Below are positions 10,499 through 21,659 of a stretch of DNA of 64,000 nucleotides, one piece after another. The position numbers and the translations under genes were made by a program. Positions within the stretch are counted from its first letter, which is position 1. Each line of letters opens with the position of its first letter. Source of the DNA: Hippasteria phrygiana (taxonomy: Eukaryota; Echinodermata; Asteroidea; Valvatida; Goniasteridae); assembly GCA_037893225.1 (NCBI GenBank), contig JAZGUH010000002.1, positions 1,984,001 to 2,048,000 on the forward strand, read 5' to 3'. A model generated the notes under the pieces. The model ran no database searches. It saw only the letters and a program-made list of their open reading frames with translations, and was not told the DNA's origin.

Positions 10499-11895
10499 TA
10501 TAAGTAAGATTTGAGGCTTTGCATGGCGGAGATACTTGGAAATCACCATGGTGACAACTTATCTCCGAGAAAAGCACCATTCGAGTCGGTCAGTAATCAT
10601 AATTACATTCAAACAATTGACATGAGCAATTATATAATGACACAACAGTATATTATTGCACATACATTCTGTTAGTGTCGCACACAATGAAAGCAATTGC
10701 ATGTATAAAACTTTTAATTCAGTGTTCACAAGACAATTCCAGACTTGAAACAAGTCGAAGTAATAAAAAAAAATTTTCAACAACAAAATGTTAAAAATAT
10801 GATTTAAAAAATGGAGTTCTAAAATTATTGTACATGTACATAAATTCTATCAATTTGTTAATGTGCAAGAAGTAATATTGCCCGCACACAATGAAAACAA
10901 TTATAAAACTGCCAATTATAACTGTTCAGTCTTCACAACAAGACAATTCCAAAATTGAAACAAAGTCTACTGTCGATCATAAGCGGTCTTGAATTCAATC
11001 GTGATCACATACAGTACATGTACAGTACATTAGTCCGTGGGAGCCTGGAGGAGGCCTTTTTTTTCACTTATCACGCGATCTGGTCTGCAGAAGGTTGTCT
11101 ATATTTCTTGTTTCATTTATCAAAAATAAAACTGCAAACAAACCTTGTTCCCACATTTTGTTGTTGTTTGGAACATCGCAAACAATTTTTATATTAACAT
11201 CAAATTCGAGGACGGAGCCATTATTTGTAAGAATCGAGAGAGGATAAAAATTAACCAATGGTGCAAGGTTTGTGTGGTACCTCAAAAGAACCAATCAAAT
11301 CGCACGTTTGATATACCCTTGACGAGAATCCAACATGGCATCGTCGGAAGGGAAGCAGACACTAGTCAAGCTAGTTCAGTGTCCTATACCGACATCTGGA
11401 AGGCCTTCACAAAAGGACCGCAAGGCAAGCCAAGCAATAGCAAGGAAGTTTATCGCCAGAACATGTGCCACGTCACGTTAGCCGGCGGTGTATATGTAAC
11501 CTTAGTGAGCAAATCAGTGATGGCCTAGGCCTATATTTCAGGTTTCTTTGGCAAAAAGTCACGAGGATGTAGCCAGCAGAAATAGTGGTTGCTCATGCCA
11601 ATGGTGGTACATAGGCCCTGCATAAACTAGGCATTATCAAGTTTGAGGTCCTCATCACCTTGTATTAAGATAGTTCACCAATATTTAGGAGGCATAAAAA
11701 TATGTGCAATGTATAATTTGTAGAGATCTTTACATTTTGTTATTGTACAAAAAAACAATAGTAGATGGCTTCTTTTGCTATGGTCCAAACAAATCATGTG
11801 TAGCAAGACGTTTGAAAGAAAGTAAACTGTAATTAGGCCCCTTATACTAAAAATCAATATCATTTGTATTTTTAAAATCATCTTGCTCCTTTACT

Positions 11896-12850
11896 ATATA
11901 TAATAATAATAATAATAATACAAGCATTTGTAAAGCGCCATCTATCTATGTAGACATATTCCGAGGCGCTTGAAGAAAAGAAACTGTCCAGAACTCTACA
12001 AATAATTAAATATACATGTACATGTATGTATACTTGAAACAAAACCAGCAATCTAATTATAAGTTGAGTTAAACAGGAATGTTTTAAGAAGGCATTTGAA
12101 GGTATGTAAAGATTGACAGCTACGAATTTCCTGAGGCAAAGAGTTCCATAGAGTGGGCGCCGTAACCGAGAAGGCATAGTCCCCATACGATGTTCTAGTT
12201 CTTGGTGTCACAAGAAGATGTTTGTCAGATGACCTTAGGTGGCGATTAGGGGAATACTGGGTGAAGAGATCCTGCAGATATGTTGGTGCGCTGTCATTGA
12301 GGGCTTTCCAGGTAAGTAGGATTATTTTGAAGGCAACCCTCTGTTTGACTGGAAGCCAGTGAAGATTTCTCAGGACTGGAGTAATGTGGTCAAATTTCCG
12401 TGTTCGGGATAAGACACGAGCCGCAGTGTTTTGAACATGTTGAAGTTTGCACATGAGAGTGTTGGTGATTCCAAACAGAAGTGAGTTGCCATTATCCAAC
12501 CTTGATGTCACGAGAGCATGGATAAGGATGGCAGCCGACTCATCAGTCAGGATTCGGCGGATGCTGTTGATGTTTCTAATATGGTAGTATGACGTTTGGC
12601 AAACTTTCTTGACATGCGATTCCATTGACATCGTAGAACGTTGAATATTAGAAGTCCCAAATTGCATCTGGTTGCATCTGATTTTATCCTGGCTACGTTT
12701 GGAAGTGATAATTAGAAGTTCGGTCTTGTCGTCGTTAAATTTTAATTTATTCCTGGTCATCCATTGCTTAAGATCACAAACACATTGTTCAATACGCTGT
12801 CTCACGGAATGTTCGTCGTCTTGGTTTCCTAGATGAAACGATATATATGT
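11896..12850 (-). mobile_element. 5'-truncated CR1-like non-LTR retrotransposon
   Basis: On the minus strand the open frame from about 12850 to 12053 is the reverse-transcriptase thumb and C-terminus of CR1/jockey-type elements. It begins with TYISFHLGNQDDEHS, the stretch just after the catalytic YADD box, and continues with WMTRNKLKFNDDKTELL, QHVQNTAARVL, LHWLPVKQRVAFKI and LWNSLPQEIR. The catalytic residues are missing, so truncation falls just past them. A short 3' UTR ends in 'ggcgctttacaaatgcttg' followed by (ATT)n at 11896-11921, the usual CR1-like tail. The remaining frame is almost undamaged, so insertion is probably fairly young. Confidence 0.85.
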
Positions 12851-12944
12851 TCATGTTCAAGTGCGTGTATTCCCGATCACATAGACAAATAAAAATGGAT
12901 ATTTTAAGGGGGTGCCTTTTGGCAAATACAAACTACCGGTATAT

Positions 12945-13045
12945 GTTGATCTGGGGCCCTCATGGATTTTGCCTGGATTTTTTGTGGATTTTGCGTGTTT
13001 TTTTGGTGGATTTCGTGGATTTCTTTAATTTTTGGACAATCTCAC
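12945..13045. repeat. TGGATTT-rich simple repeat
   Basis: Imperfect repeats of TGGATTT(T) at 12962-13042, just outside the solo LTR. No coding potential. Confidence 0.5.
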
Positions 13046-13064
13046 CCCTGATAAATGTCAATAT

Positions 13065-13416
13065 TGTAGCGCCGGTGCCGGTCGGTCCGCGGAGGGCGCT
13101 AGCACGGCACCACTAGCGGAGCCGCTGCGGTGGAGTCCCAGCTGACCGGCCGGTAGAAGGCACCAGACCGGTACCACAGCGGAGTGGTTGTAGCGGAGCC
13201 CCTGCTGGTCGGCTGGGAAGGCCCGTTGCCGTGCGGCGCACGCGCAGTGACCCGTTTCCCCTAGCAACAAGCATTGTGCGATCTCCCACCATTTTGTGTA
13301 AAGTCTTGTGTGATTTCACTGGTAAATAAACGGCCTAGAGCCTTTAAGACCCGAAGAAAGTGTGCCGGAGTTCTCCTTTCAGGTGTGGAATAGTCCCGCG
13401 CACGGTCGACGCTACA
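13065..13416. mobile_element. Solo LTR (352 bp) with 4-bp target duplication ATAT
   Basis: The sequence begins TGTAGCG and ends CGCTACA, perfect 7-bp inverted termini with canonical TG...CA. ATAT stands directly outside both ends (13061-13064 and 13417-13420). It is GC-rich against an AT-rich background and contains AATAAA near 13326. No internal retroelement sequence adjoins it, so it is a solo LTR left by recombination. A 4-bp duplication fits Ty3/gypsy-type elements, but this is an inference. Confidence 0.85.
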
Positions 13417-15194
13417 ATATGTTTATCTGTAGTGCATAAGATTTAAGTTTACAAACTGACTAAACAGGATTATTTACATTCACACACCAAAGTTCCTGTT
13501 TGTCAGAAAACTATTTTCATAGGGGAAATGTTTATAAAAAAGTAACAAGACCAACATGTTTAGCATGCGCACCCGCCTCCTTCATTCTTGCTTCTCAAAA
13601 AAAGACAATTTTTTGGCTTCGCAATAAATACCATAAAATACATGGGAAGAGAGGAAATCTGTAGACCTACCTCAGACTATATACTATATACTGTTCCTGT
13701 ACACAAACTTTAACCTAACCAAAATAGCAGTTGTGTAATCAAAATTTATTCAAATTTGTCTCATACATTGTTTGTATTTTGTGCTCTTTCCTTTTCTGTG
13801 GTGTATTTCACTTGAAGAGGAGCAGGAAGGAGTTTCAAGGGGATGTCATGCTTGCAACTGACTACCTAACGAGTTACTTTGATGGGCAGATCAACAAGAG
13901 TCCTTCATAAAGTTTCAAAGAGGAGTTGAATTTCATTGTTTGTCCAAAATATGTATTATAACTAGGTTGGGCAATGAAAACAATCAAATTGTTTGAATTC
14001 AAATCACATCATGGACAGATTACAAAACTTTAAATTTTAAATTTTTGTAAAGGGGTTGTCGAGTTATGGCCAAATGAAGATTTTGAAATATGACTGACGA
14101 CTAGATGCAAATGCATACAAATGCGTAAAATTGGGTTTTCACACCATCATTTTGTTCTATTTACCTGTCACTTTACCTCGAAAAATAGATTTGTTTTTAG
14201 GTGATTAGGCTGATCCTCGATCACCTATTGTTTTTGTACGGGTTCTCTGCAGCTTTTCTTCCAAAATAATGGTACAACATACATGTACATACACCATATG
14301 TATCAACTCGAAACATCACGTGAACATCAATCCTGACCACTAGATGTGAAAACAAGTGTGACATGGTGACATTACAAATAATATCAGTTAAAAAATAAAA
14401 AAAACATTTTTAACTCTCATGAACTAAAACATGTTTGATGTTGATGATTTGGGATGTGATAGATCTAGTTTTTAGCAACAATTTTAATTTCTGGTGTTGT
14501 CGGAAGGTCAGAATTTGGAAGGTTTAAACGTGAAGGGAAAGTTCAAATCTAAACTAGCCCAAGTTCATGGGATAAACATGAAGCCTACAGTAGTACCAAC
14601 ATAAACATTGATGCTGAGATGTGCTTCTCTTTATGATGTCACTATGACATCAGATATCATATTACAAGTGAATTAAGGTAAAAAGAAAATTAAAGAATTG
14701 TTTTTAACTATAACTTTGGAACTCAATTATATTTTGTGATCTGGTAGACCTTGCCTTGTGCGAATTTTTGGATCCCGGACACAGGCACTTTCATTCTGGG
14801 GTTTCCGGAAGTGGAACGATAAGTGAATAAGCCCCGCAAATGGAAATATTTTTCTACAACTAACGTTACTCATAGGTTTTATAGAGTGGTATGCCAGACA
14901 TAACAGAAGGCATCACATAAAAGGGTGCCCTCTAGCGTTACATCAAAGGAAGCATTTTTCATTTGCCAAAATTCATTTGCCAAACACCAAAGTGGACGAT
15001 TAACACTTTTTAGACAAGAACAGAATATTTTGTGAAGTTATTGTAGAGAGAATTTGGTAATGAATCTTGCACTTCATCGAGGAGTGTTCTTGCCAAGCAA
15101 CAGCTACTTGTATTATGTTACTTGCCATTATATTGATATGTCTTTTTTTACTTCTTGTTTTTTGTTTCTGTTTTTGAGAACTGGAATTTTCACC

Positions 15195-15276
15195 TGGAGC
15201 TGGGATTTGAACCCACTTTCTGACGGCTCAGCCACTAGAACTTGGGTCCGATATGCTAGACCACTCAGCCACGACA
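15195..15276 (-). repeat. tRNA-Leu-like sequence (SINE head or tRNA pseudogene)
   Basis: The minus strand shows an A-box TGGCTGAGTGGTCTAGCA (15254-15271) and a B-box GGGTTCAAATCCC (15202-15214), with CCAAG at the anticodon position (CAA, Leu) and extra bases consistent with a long variable arm. The acceptor stem pairs poorly, so a functional tRNA is unlikely. It is best read as a tRNA-Leu-derived pseudogene or SINE head. Confidence 0.55.
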
Positions 15277-15446
15277 TTGAACACCATGATCGTGGAGAGA
15301 AGCAATTTGGCCAACCTTTTTTTCTACTACAGACAGGAAATGTAAATATTTAGTTGTTGGCAATGTATGTTGATAATAAATACAGTTACACTCCAAAAAT
15401 GTAATTGCATCTGATAGATGCACCATTTTCATCTAGGTTAATATCT

Positions 15447-15600
15447 TAGAATCTTCCCCACAGAAGTGTGGGCCAATTCTACTTGCAAGTTCTTACCCAC
15501 AGAGCTCACTACATATGCAATTATGCATTATTCCCTAGAGGGCGCTAGCCATTTGCTAAGATTTATTTCCCACAGTACCTTGCGGCCCACCCGCCATTGC
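15447..15600. repeat. DIRS left inverted terminal repeat
   Basis: From TAGAATCTTCCCC (15447) through GTGGGCCAATTCTACT to the GCCCACCCGCCATT stretch near 15598. It is inverted relative to 20755-20833 plus 21660-21700. The outermost 27 bp (to about 15473) have no counterpart at the right end but are mirrored in the internal complementary region. Confidence 0.75.
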
Positions 15601-15682
15601 ACTTCGTCTTTTCTTGAGCATGAAGTGCATAGAGAAATGTGTACGCAAGAGTGGGGAGGCGGGTGGGCACTCTACAGGTAAG

Positions 15683-15776
15683 TACTCTCTAGTAGAATTG
15701 GCCCACACTTCTGTTGGGGGAGATTCTACTGCACTCATCTCACCCATAGAGCTCACTGCATATGCAGAGTAGTACC
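15683..15776. repeat. DIRS internal complementary region (ICR)
   Basis: The first half, AGTAGAATTGGCCCACACTT, is the reverse complement of the left terminus (15455-15486). The second half, ATTCTACTGCACTCATCTCA then AGAGCTCACTGCATATGC, is the reverse complement of the right terminus (21660-21700), keeping its GC(A/G)CTCATCTC variant rather than the left-end GCAAGTTCTTAC variant. A segment that joins complements of both ends is the diagnostic DIRS feature used as template for the circular intermediate. Confidence 0.75.
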
Positions 15777-15989
15777 TTTCTTGGCAAGTGGGTGCGAGCG
15801 TACAACATGAGCGAGTATGAAGTGGAAGGCGGGCTGCAAGGTGGCATAAGCCCCAAGATAACCACAAGATAAAATGGAACCCAGAGAAGGCACTCACCAT
15901 AGTGGGGTGGACCGTCACTGTGGGGCGCCAGCGGAGGAGGAACCAGATCCGGTTGTGCCGCTGGGGCAGTGGAGAGGAGGGCTGCCCGA

Positions 15990-16900
15990 GGTTCTGCCAT
16001 CGGCCTGTAGCACATCCTTGAGATAACTGGAGGTGAAAGTACTGCACTGGAGGTGTAAGGGGCACACCTTTGAAAAAGGTCCAAAAGATCTCGTGGGCAT
16101 GTATGCTGGTAGAGGTAGGCCAATTGGACAGAGTTAGTCTTATGGCCGACACGACCCAACGAGCAATGGTGTCGCAAGATGTGGGTCATTGCGGTGAAAC
16201 CGTGGTTATGAAAAGAGCCAGGTGATGGTCATTGTGGATCGATGCAGTCCGATGAAGGTACCACTTAAGGGTTCGGACGGGGCACCATAGCTTATCCTCT
16301 GGGACAGCGGAGAAGGACTTCAAATCAGGAATGAAGATATCAGGCGTGGAGAACGTCTCTGATTGGTTCTTGGTGAGGAAAGAGCCATGTGGAACCAGGC
16401 GGACCCCACCGCGATCCCAATGCAGGTGTCCTTGAGCTCACTCATGAGGCGGGCTGTTGCTGCCGCTAGGAGGAAGGCCATTTTCAATGAAACATTGAGA
16501 AGGGTAGCCTTGCTTAGAGGTTTAAAAGGAGGCCGGGCGAGAATGTGCAGGACCTGCCCAAGATCCCACGATGAGAGAAGTATTCGTTGGGGAGATTGCG
16601 TTACAAACATGCCTTTCAGGAGATGTGTGAGGGAGGTGCAATCGGAAACCGAAGAACCATCCTGAAAACCTGAGTGTACAGCAGCTATTACAGATCTGTA
16701 GTTCTTAGTGCGAACTGTGAGACCAGACTGGAAGAGCTGGACGAGGAAGTCGCCAACTTTGGTTAGAGTTGGAGCGAAGGGATCCACCGAATGCCGTCGG
16801 CACAATTTATAGAAATGCCGAAGGTGGCTGTCGTACACAGTGATGGTTGACTGGCGCCGGCTGTGGGCTGCAATGGTGGCAGCCTCCTGAGAAAGTCCAG
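15990..16900 (-). pseudogene. DIRS tyrosine recombinase pseudogene
   Basis: The main frame (16838-16320, minus) carries YDSHLRHFYKLC, KNYRSVIAAVHSGF and AAATARLMSELKD; the last matches the catalytic-Arg box of tyrosine recombinases (A-x-R-x-SEL). Further on, in shifted frames, come LWCPVRTLKWYLHRT, ALFKGVPL-like text near 16080 and TSSYLKDVLQADGR near 16000-16033, the typical end of DIRS/Ngaro recombinases. At least two frameshifts and stops separate these pieces. Enzymes of this family insert circular DNA intermediates without an integrase. Confidence 0.8.
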
Positions 16901-16934
16901 CATGTCAGAAGAAACGCTAGACAACGGTGAAGAC

Positions 16935-17910
16935 TCACTGGATCAGGGTGAAGCAGACCCAACCGGGGTTGGCGAAGAAAATCTGGCCAATGTGGAAGGT
17001 GCAGCGGGGCATGGTAAAGGAGGTGGACAAGTCGTGGGAACCACGGTTGTCGAGGCCAAAAAGGGCGATCAGGAGGACCCTGCAGGGTTCCCACTCGATC
17101 TTCCCGAGTACCCGGGGTAGAAGGGAAATCGGAGAAAAGACGTAGGCAAACAGGTTTGTCCATGCAAAGGAGAGGGCGTCGGTTCGCCATGCCAGAGGCT
17201 CCGGGAACCGGGAACAGTACACTGGGAGCTGGCAGTTGAGTTCCGTTGCGAAAAGGTCGACATGTGAGAAGATTGTCCGCGGGATCGAGGATGGAAGGGA
17301 CCACTCCATGGGGCAAATCCAGCACCAGGAGAGTGCATCGGCTGTGTTGTTTACCATGCCTGCCAGATGGACCGCTCTCAGAGATATGCTATGCTGATGG
17401 CACCAATGCAATAACTGCCACGTGAGTAGGTATAGGCTTTGGGGATGTAAGACGCCACAGTCATGTTGTCTCAATGGATAAGAACAAAGATGGCCGTTGA
17501 GATGGGATGGGGTGGGAATTGGTCTCGTTGATGAGAAAACCCAGGCCTTTGGCAAGAGATGGGGTTGGGAGGAAATCGAGGACAACTATAAAGCGGTTTA
17601 GGGGGCGCAGATTTAGGATCGGGCGCCATGACAGACCATTCTTCGTGTAAGTCAGAAAGAATGTTGACTAAAACCCTGGAGTAAGGTGTCGGGGTGGTAC
17701 AACTTTTACAGCGTTCTTTGCCAACAACATGGCTATCTCGTTGCCAAGCAACCGGCGCTTGTGATGATTGCCGGGCGGTCGAGTTGGCAGACGTGTGTGT
17801 CCGATGGGGTGGGGTGGACATGTGAACTCCAGGCGATAGCTGAGTGATATGGTGGCGAGTACCCACCGGTCGGAGGTTATTGAGCACCAGGACCCGGCGA
17901 AATGGGCCAA
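16935..17910 (-). pseudogene. DIRS reverse transcriptase / RNase H pseudogene
   Basis: Reading downstream on the minus strand: SDRWVLATISLSYRLEFTCP and EIAMLLAKNAVKVVPP (about 17880-17690) are the N-terminal RT approach; a shifted frame gives WRPILNLRPLNRF. The text then jumps to LGFLINET, which belongs after the palm, so the catalytic palm with its Asp residues is deleted. RNase H text follows: LLTWQLLHWC, LRAVHLAGMVNNTADALS, EWSLPSSIPRTIFSHVDLFAT and FAYVFSPISLLPRVLGKI. The order and motifs match DIRS/Ngaro pol. Frameshifts and the internal deletion make it non-functional. Confidence 0.8.
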
Positions 17911-18229
17911 GGGGGCCCCCGTGGGTCCAGAGGGGGGGGGGCACAGTCATCTCTGCCAGCCGGACCGCTGACGACAGGCAGCAGTGGAGTCCGGTGGGTG
18001 AGCAGCGGCCCGCGGGTTCATGGGGAGTCGAGTGGTGGTGCAAAAACCACGGCTTGACAGGTGTAGAGAGGAATGACTAATCAGCTGGGGGATCGAAACT
18101 GAGAGTCCGCTAAAGGTAGCCGGGGAAGGGGGGGGGACCAAGGGCGCCCTGGGATCTAGCCAGAGGAGGGCCACGTCGGGATTAGAAAGGCTGTTTGGGG
18201 CGAGCTCGCACTAAATTGATCTTCTCTGT

Positions 18230-18510
18230 AGCCGCTTTACCGCCCAGCTCGCAAGCCACCGGCGGACCACTGGTGGCTGACGAGCGGCTTGTTGGCATCG
18301 GCATGCCGACCCAAAACGACAGTGCTCCGCCAGCGGAAGGCAAGTGCCATACGAGCAGCGTATTACCGCTCTAAAACTGCCAGCAGACCGCCAGTGGCCT
18401 GCCGCTCCCAAACCACCAGCGGACCACCAGCGGCAGCCAATGGCACACCACCAGTGGCACGGATGGCTTCGGCTATCACCGTTGGCCCGCCATCAGGCCG
18501 CCAACCAGAT
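18230..18510. repeat. GC-rich ACCGCCAGTGGC-like repeat patch in DIRS 5' part
   Basis: Short GC-rich repeats of CCACCAGCGGACCACCAGCG type (near 18255, 18385, 18412 and 18450). It may be a low-complexity remnant of the DIRS gag region, as it lies upstream of the RT remnant on the same strand, but no gag motif can be named. Confidence 0.4.
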
Positions 18511-18655
18511 ATATGATATGGGGTGAAGGGTACTGTGTTATGTTTTTAGATGCACAAATGCTGGTCCTGGTAGTTATTTATATGAGATAGTACATTGATT
18601 TAATGACAATTCATTAAAAGCAAATTGTCGGTTTGCGTAAGGTACGCATTGGCTT

Positions 18656-18690
18656 GGACCCCCCTCCCCCCCCCCCCCCCCCCCCCCCCC
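18656..18690. repeat. Poly-C tract between GTACGCA repeats
   Basis: A run of C of nearly 30 bases between 'aggtacgcattggc' and 'gtacgcatggtgtacgcaatg'. Such runs are assembly- and slippage-prone. Confidence 0.7.
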
Positions 18691-18785
18691 GTACGCATGG
18701 TGTACGCAATGTAAACAACCCCCTCCCCCTTCATGCATACGTACTTTATGGATGGCCCCTAAGTACCGAATGGGATAGGGAGTGG

Positions 18786-20570
18786 CCGACTTGCAGCCTG
18801 TGCTAAGCCCCACTCATGTTAACGGCCATATATATACAGAGTGAGCTACTTGCAACCTGTGTGAAAAAGCAAAGCAAAGTCTGTCACGAGTAGGGTCTGT
18901 TGATATCAGAATTTTCAATTATTGATATATCGATTAGACACACGTACAAGTTAAAGACTAATTAAGACGTGCCCGATTCACCGGTTTAACGATTGATCTA
19001 CCGCAGTTGTACATGTAGCTCATCCAAAAAGTATTTGTGCCGGGCGGACGCCGACCGAATATACAATGTAACTTTCTATAGATCCATGTCGAGTACGGGG
19101 CATATTTTACAGTCATTTAAGGCCGGTTCATACCGAACGCGAATTTGTGACGTCATGGCAAGTTTTTGTGCTGTGAATTCTCATTTCGATAAATTGCTAT
19201 TTCAACTTATGCCGCAAAAAAATATGCCGATTCTGAGACATACATGTACATGAATATGTAAGCAAAACTCGTGGGAAGTATTTGGTAACGATTAACTGTG
19301 TATGCAGGGTACAACATTTAAGTGTTTATGATTGTTGCCGCCTTATGCACGCCTATCATCTACATGTAGTAACCACGCCTTTAAGTTTTATATTAGGTTA
19401 GCGATGCAATGCGCCTACTATATTTTGTATTCGTTGATAACGAACATGCATGATGCATATTGCACACACGTGGCACATCAAGTCTAGGCTGCATCTAGTA
19501 TCTGGGCCGGGAGCTGGAGCTACATGTACAGTATACTGATCATGGATTTCGTTTAACAAGCTAAAGAATATTACATACAGGATTCGCTATTAAAAATAGA
19601 GAACTGTTTGCTGGAACAGCAAATAACTTTTTTATGCAACAAATGTTTGTCTGCCAGTAGAAAAATTGACTGATTTCTCTTATCCATCAGCTTATCCGAG
19701 CACATCCGCTTTCGGTCGGAAAAATACCATACACTGTAAGTGGTCGGGAAAATACCCGATGTCCAGCGAGAGAATGCGGGGAAGTTGCAGACAACGGAAC
19801 TTCTACAAATCAATTAAGTTTAAAAATCTTAATTCCCAATGTCACACGGCTTTATCTGGAGCAAAATTGCTCAAACGTTTATTTTAACAAATCTCAGCAA
19901 TGGGAGTTTGAGCCTCCCGAACACCTGTTGGGGCAGTTTCTTTTGAGGTTTAAACTGATATTGGAGATAAGTTGGAATTCACCGAGAACAAAGAACACGA
20001 AACGTCGCCGCTTGGCATGTCGCGATAGACCAGTATTATTTTTTTGTTCCCAGTCACAAGCATAATTTGCCGCCAAGTTTTACAGACCACCAATGAGAGG
20101 TTTATTTTGACGATGATCTGACACATTTTCGATACTTTCGACATCAATTTTTCGATATTTCAATATGATTAAAAGAATGCTATCGGAAATATCGATATCA
20201 AAGTAATATCAAATAATCGAGTAATATCGATTTCAGTAGCATGAAACGACTGAGAATATTTCCATTTCCCCTTATTGCAGGTTACTCCCAAGCTAATGGG
20301 TACCGCCATTTATACTCCTGGGTGGAGAGAGGCAAGTGGGGATGAAGTGGCTTGCCCAAGGACACAACATATGGCCAGTAGCTGGATTCGAACCCCTGAC
20401 CCTCTGATCATGAGTCACAAATCCTAACCACTAGACCACACACTCCTTCTAGCCTGTGCGAAGCCTCACACTAAATGGCCGTGAATTTACAAAGGGGGAG
20501 CGAGTAGATTGCAACCTGTGCGAAGGCTCGCTTGTTCGGTACTGCGTGAGCTACTTGCAGCCTGGAAAGC
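18786..20570. repeat. Divergent CTTGCAGCCTGTG repeats at both edges of a 1.7-kb stretch
   Basis: GAGCTACTTGCA(A/G)CCTG-type strings occur near 18788, 18841, 20507 and 20545. The blocks 18788-18866 and 20449-20528 align along about 80 bp in the same orientation, including a central GGCC(A/G)T. The stretch between them (18870-20270) has AT-rich ATCGAT/ATATCGAT text and no gene. It may be an insertion inside the DIRS element flanked by direct repeats. Confidence 0.4.
20276..20446 (-). repeat. tRNA-derived SINE family B
   Basis: The minus strand starts with a tRNA-like head (20446-20373) with A-box TGGTCTAGTGGTTAGGA and B-box GGGTTCGAATCC. The body then reads TGTCCTTGGGCAAGCCACTT, 'ctctccacccaggagtataaatggcggtacc' and 'gggagtaacctgc'. 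This head-body layout is a tRNA-derived SINE. A worn copy is at 10065-10200. Confidence 0.7.
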
Positions 20571-20833
20571 CTCACTCGGCTACAGCCGAAAGTACTGAAA
20601 AACCGACTAAAATTCAGTCCAAGCGTTTTTTTTTTAGCAACACAAAACTCTTTTTGGAAAGTTAAATGTTTATGAATGGCTGGAGAAAGACAGTAGATAT
20701 AAGAAAAAAACGAGCGAATTTTGGTGCTCATAAAAAACACGTCTTCCAATACAATGACGGGCGGACCACAAGGTAAGGTGGGAAATAAATCTTAGCGAAT
20801 GGCTAGTGCCCTCCAGGGAATAATGCATGTATG

Positions 20834-21659
20834 TGTGACGGTTCTAATGTGAACCCCCTCTATATATATTTAATGTAACGGTTTCGATGCAAACCCCCCC
20901 CCCCCCCCATTATTTATTTTGTAATTACGTAATCATCTTCTATTATTTAAATTGGCGAGCGCCCTCTTGGTTTCTTCAACCAGTTCGCGCGCTTCCCACT
21001 AAACTCATTCTGTTCTCAGTCGAAGACCAAGTAACACAGCTTTATGAACTGTCTTCATTCTTTAACAGGTAATGATCTTTATATATTTTATTTCAACATT
21101 TCCTATAATTATAACTTAGATTGATTGATATTTAACACGCGCTATTCTTTAGTTTCATTTAATGTATATTGCCCTGTTGTCGATATTTTGTTGATTTTGG
21201 AAACATAACGTCATATACATGTACTGATTGACTACGATAATTAATGTATTTAATACTTCGGTTATTTAATGACAATGTTAATAATCCTATCATAAGAATG
21301 GTGTTCGTGCTTTCAAGGAAGTTCACAAGGTTGTTTCTTCGTTTCATGCAAGATTGGAATTAGTTTTGGATTTCAAAGATAATTAAACGTCCACAAATTC
21401 AAGATGGCGGACGCTGTCCGAATTTAGGCGGGAACTACCGTTATTGTTTTATACACCCTTTTTCGTATTTAGTATATTGATGATTTTCCAAGTAATTTTG
21501 TATTATTCGTTCTTGTGTATTCTGCATATTGATTCTGTTCTCAGTCGAAGACCAAGTAACACAGCTTTATGTACTGTCTTCATTCTTTAACAGAAATAAA
21601 ACACTGTGCCAAAACCAGATTCTGCTAGCCGTTCAGCCCGAATTCCTTAAAGGGTCACA
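20834..21659. mobile_element. Solo LTR (826 bp) inserted in the DIRS right end, TSD TATG
   Basis: Begins TGTGACGGTTC and ends AAAGGGTCACA, with TGTGAC/GTCACA inverted termini. TATG is repeated outside both ends (20830-20833 and 21660-21663). Removing the LTR and one TATG restores the DIRS terminal sequence 'gcatg-TATG-tagtgagctct', which is present uninterrupted at the left end, so the insertion site is independently confirmed. A poly-C run (20897) and AATAAA (21595) lie inside. A 62-bp segment is duplicated at 21007-21068 and 21532-21593. Confidence 0.85.

Noticed and set aside
11145..11528. 127-codon plus-strand frame as a gene
   Set aside because: No domain, no splice signals, and no similarity that I recognise; composition is like the surrounding intron.
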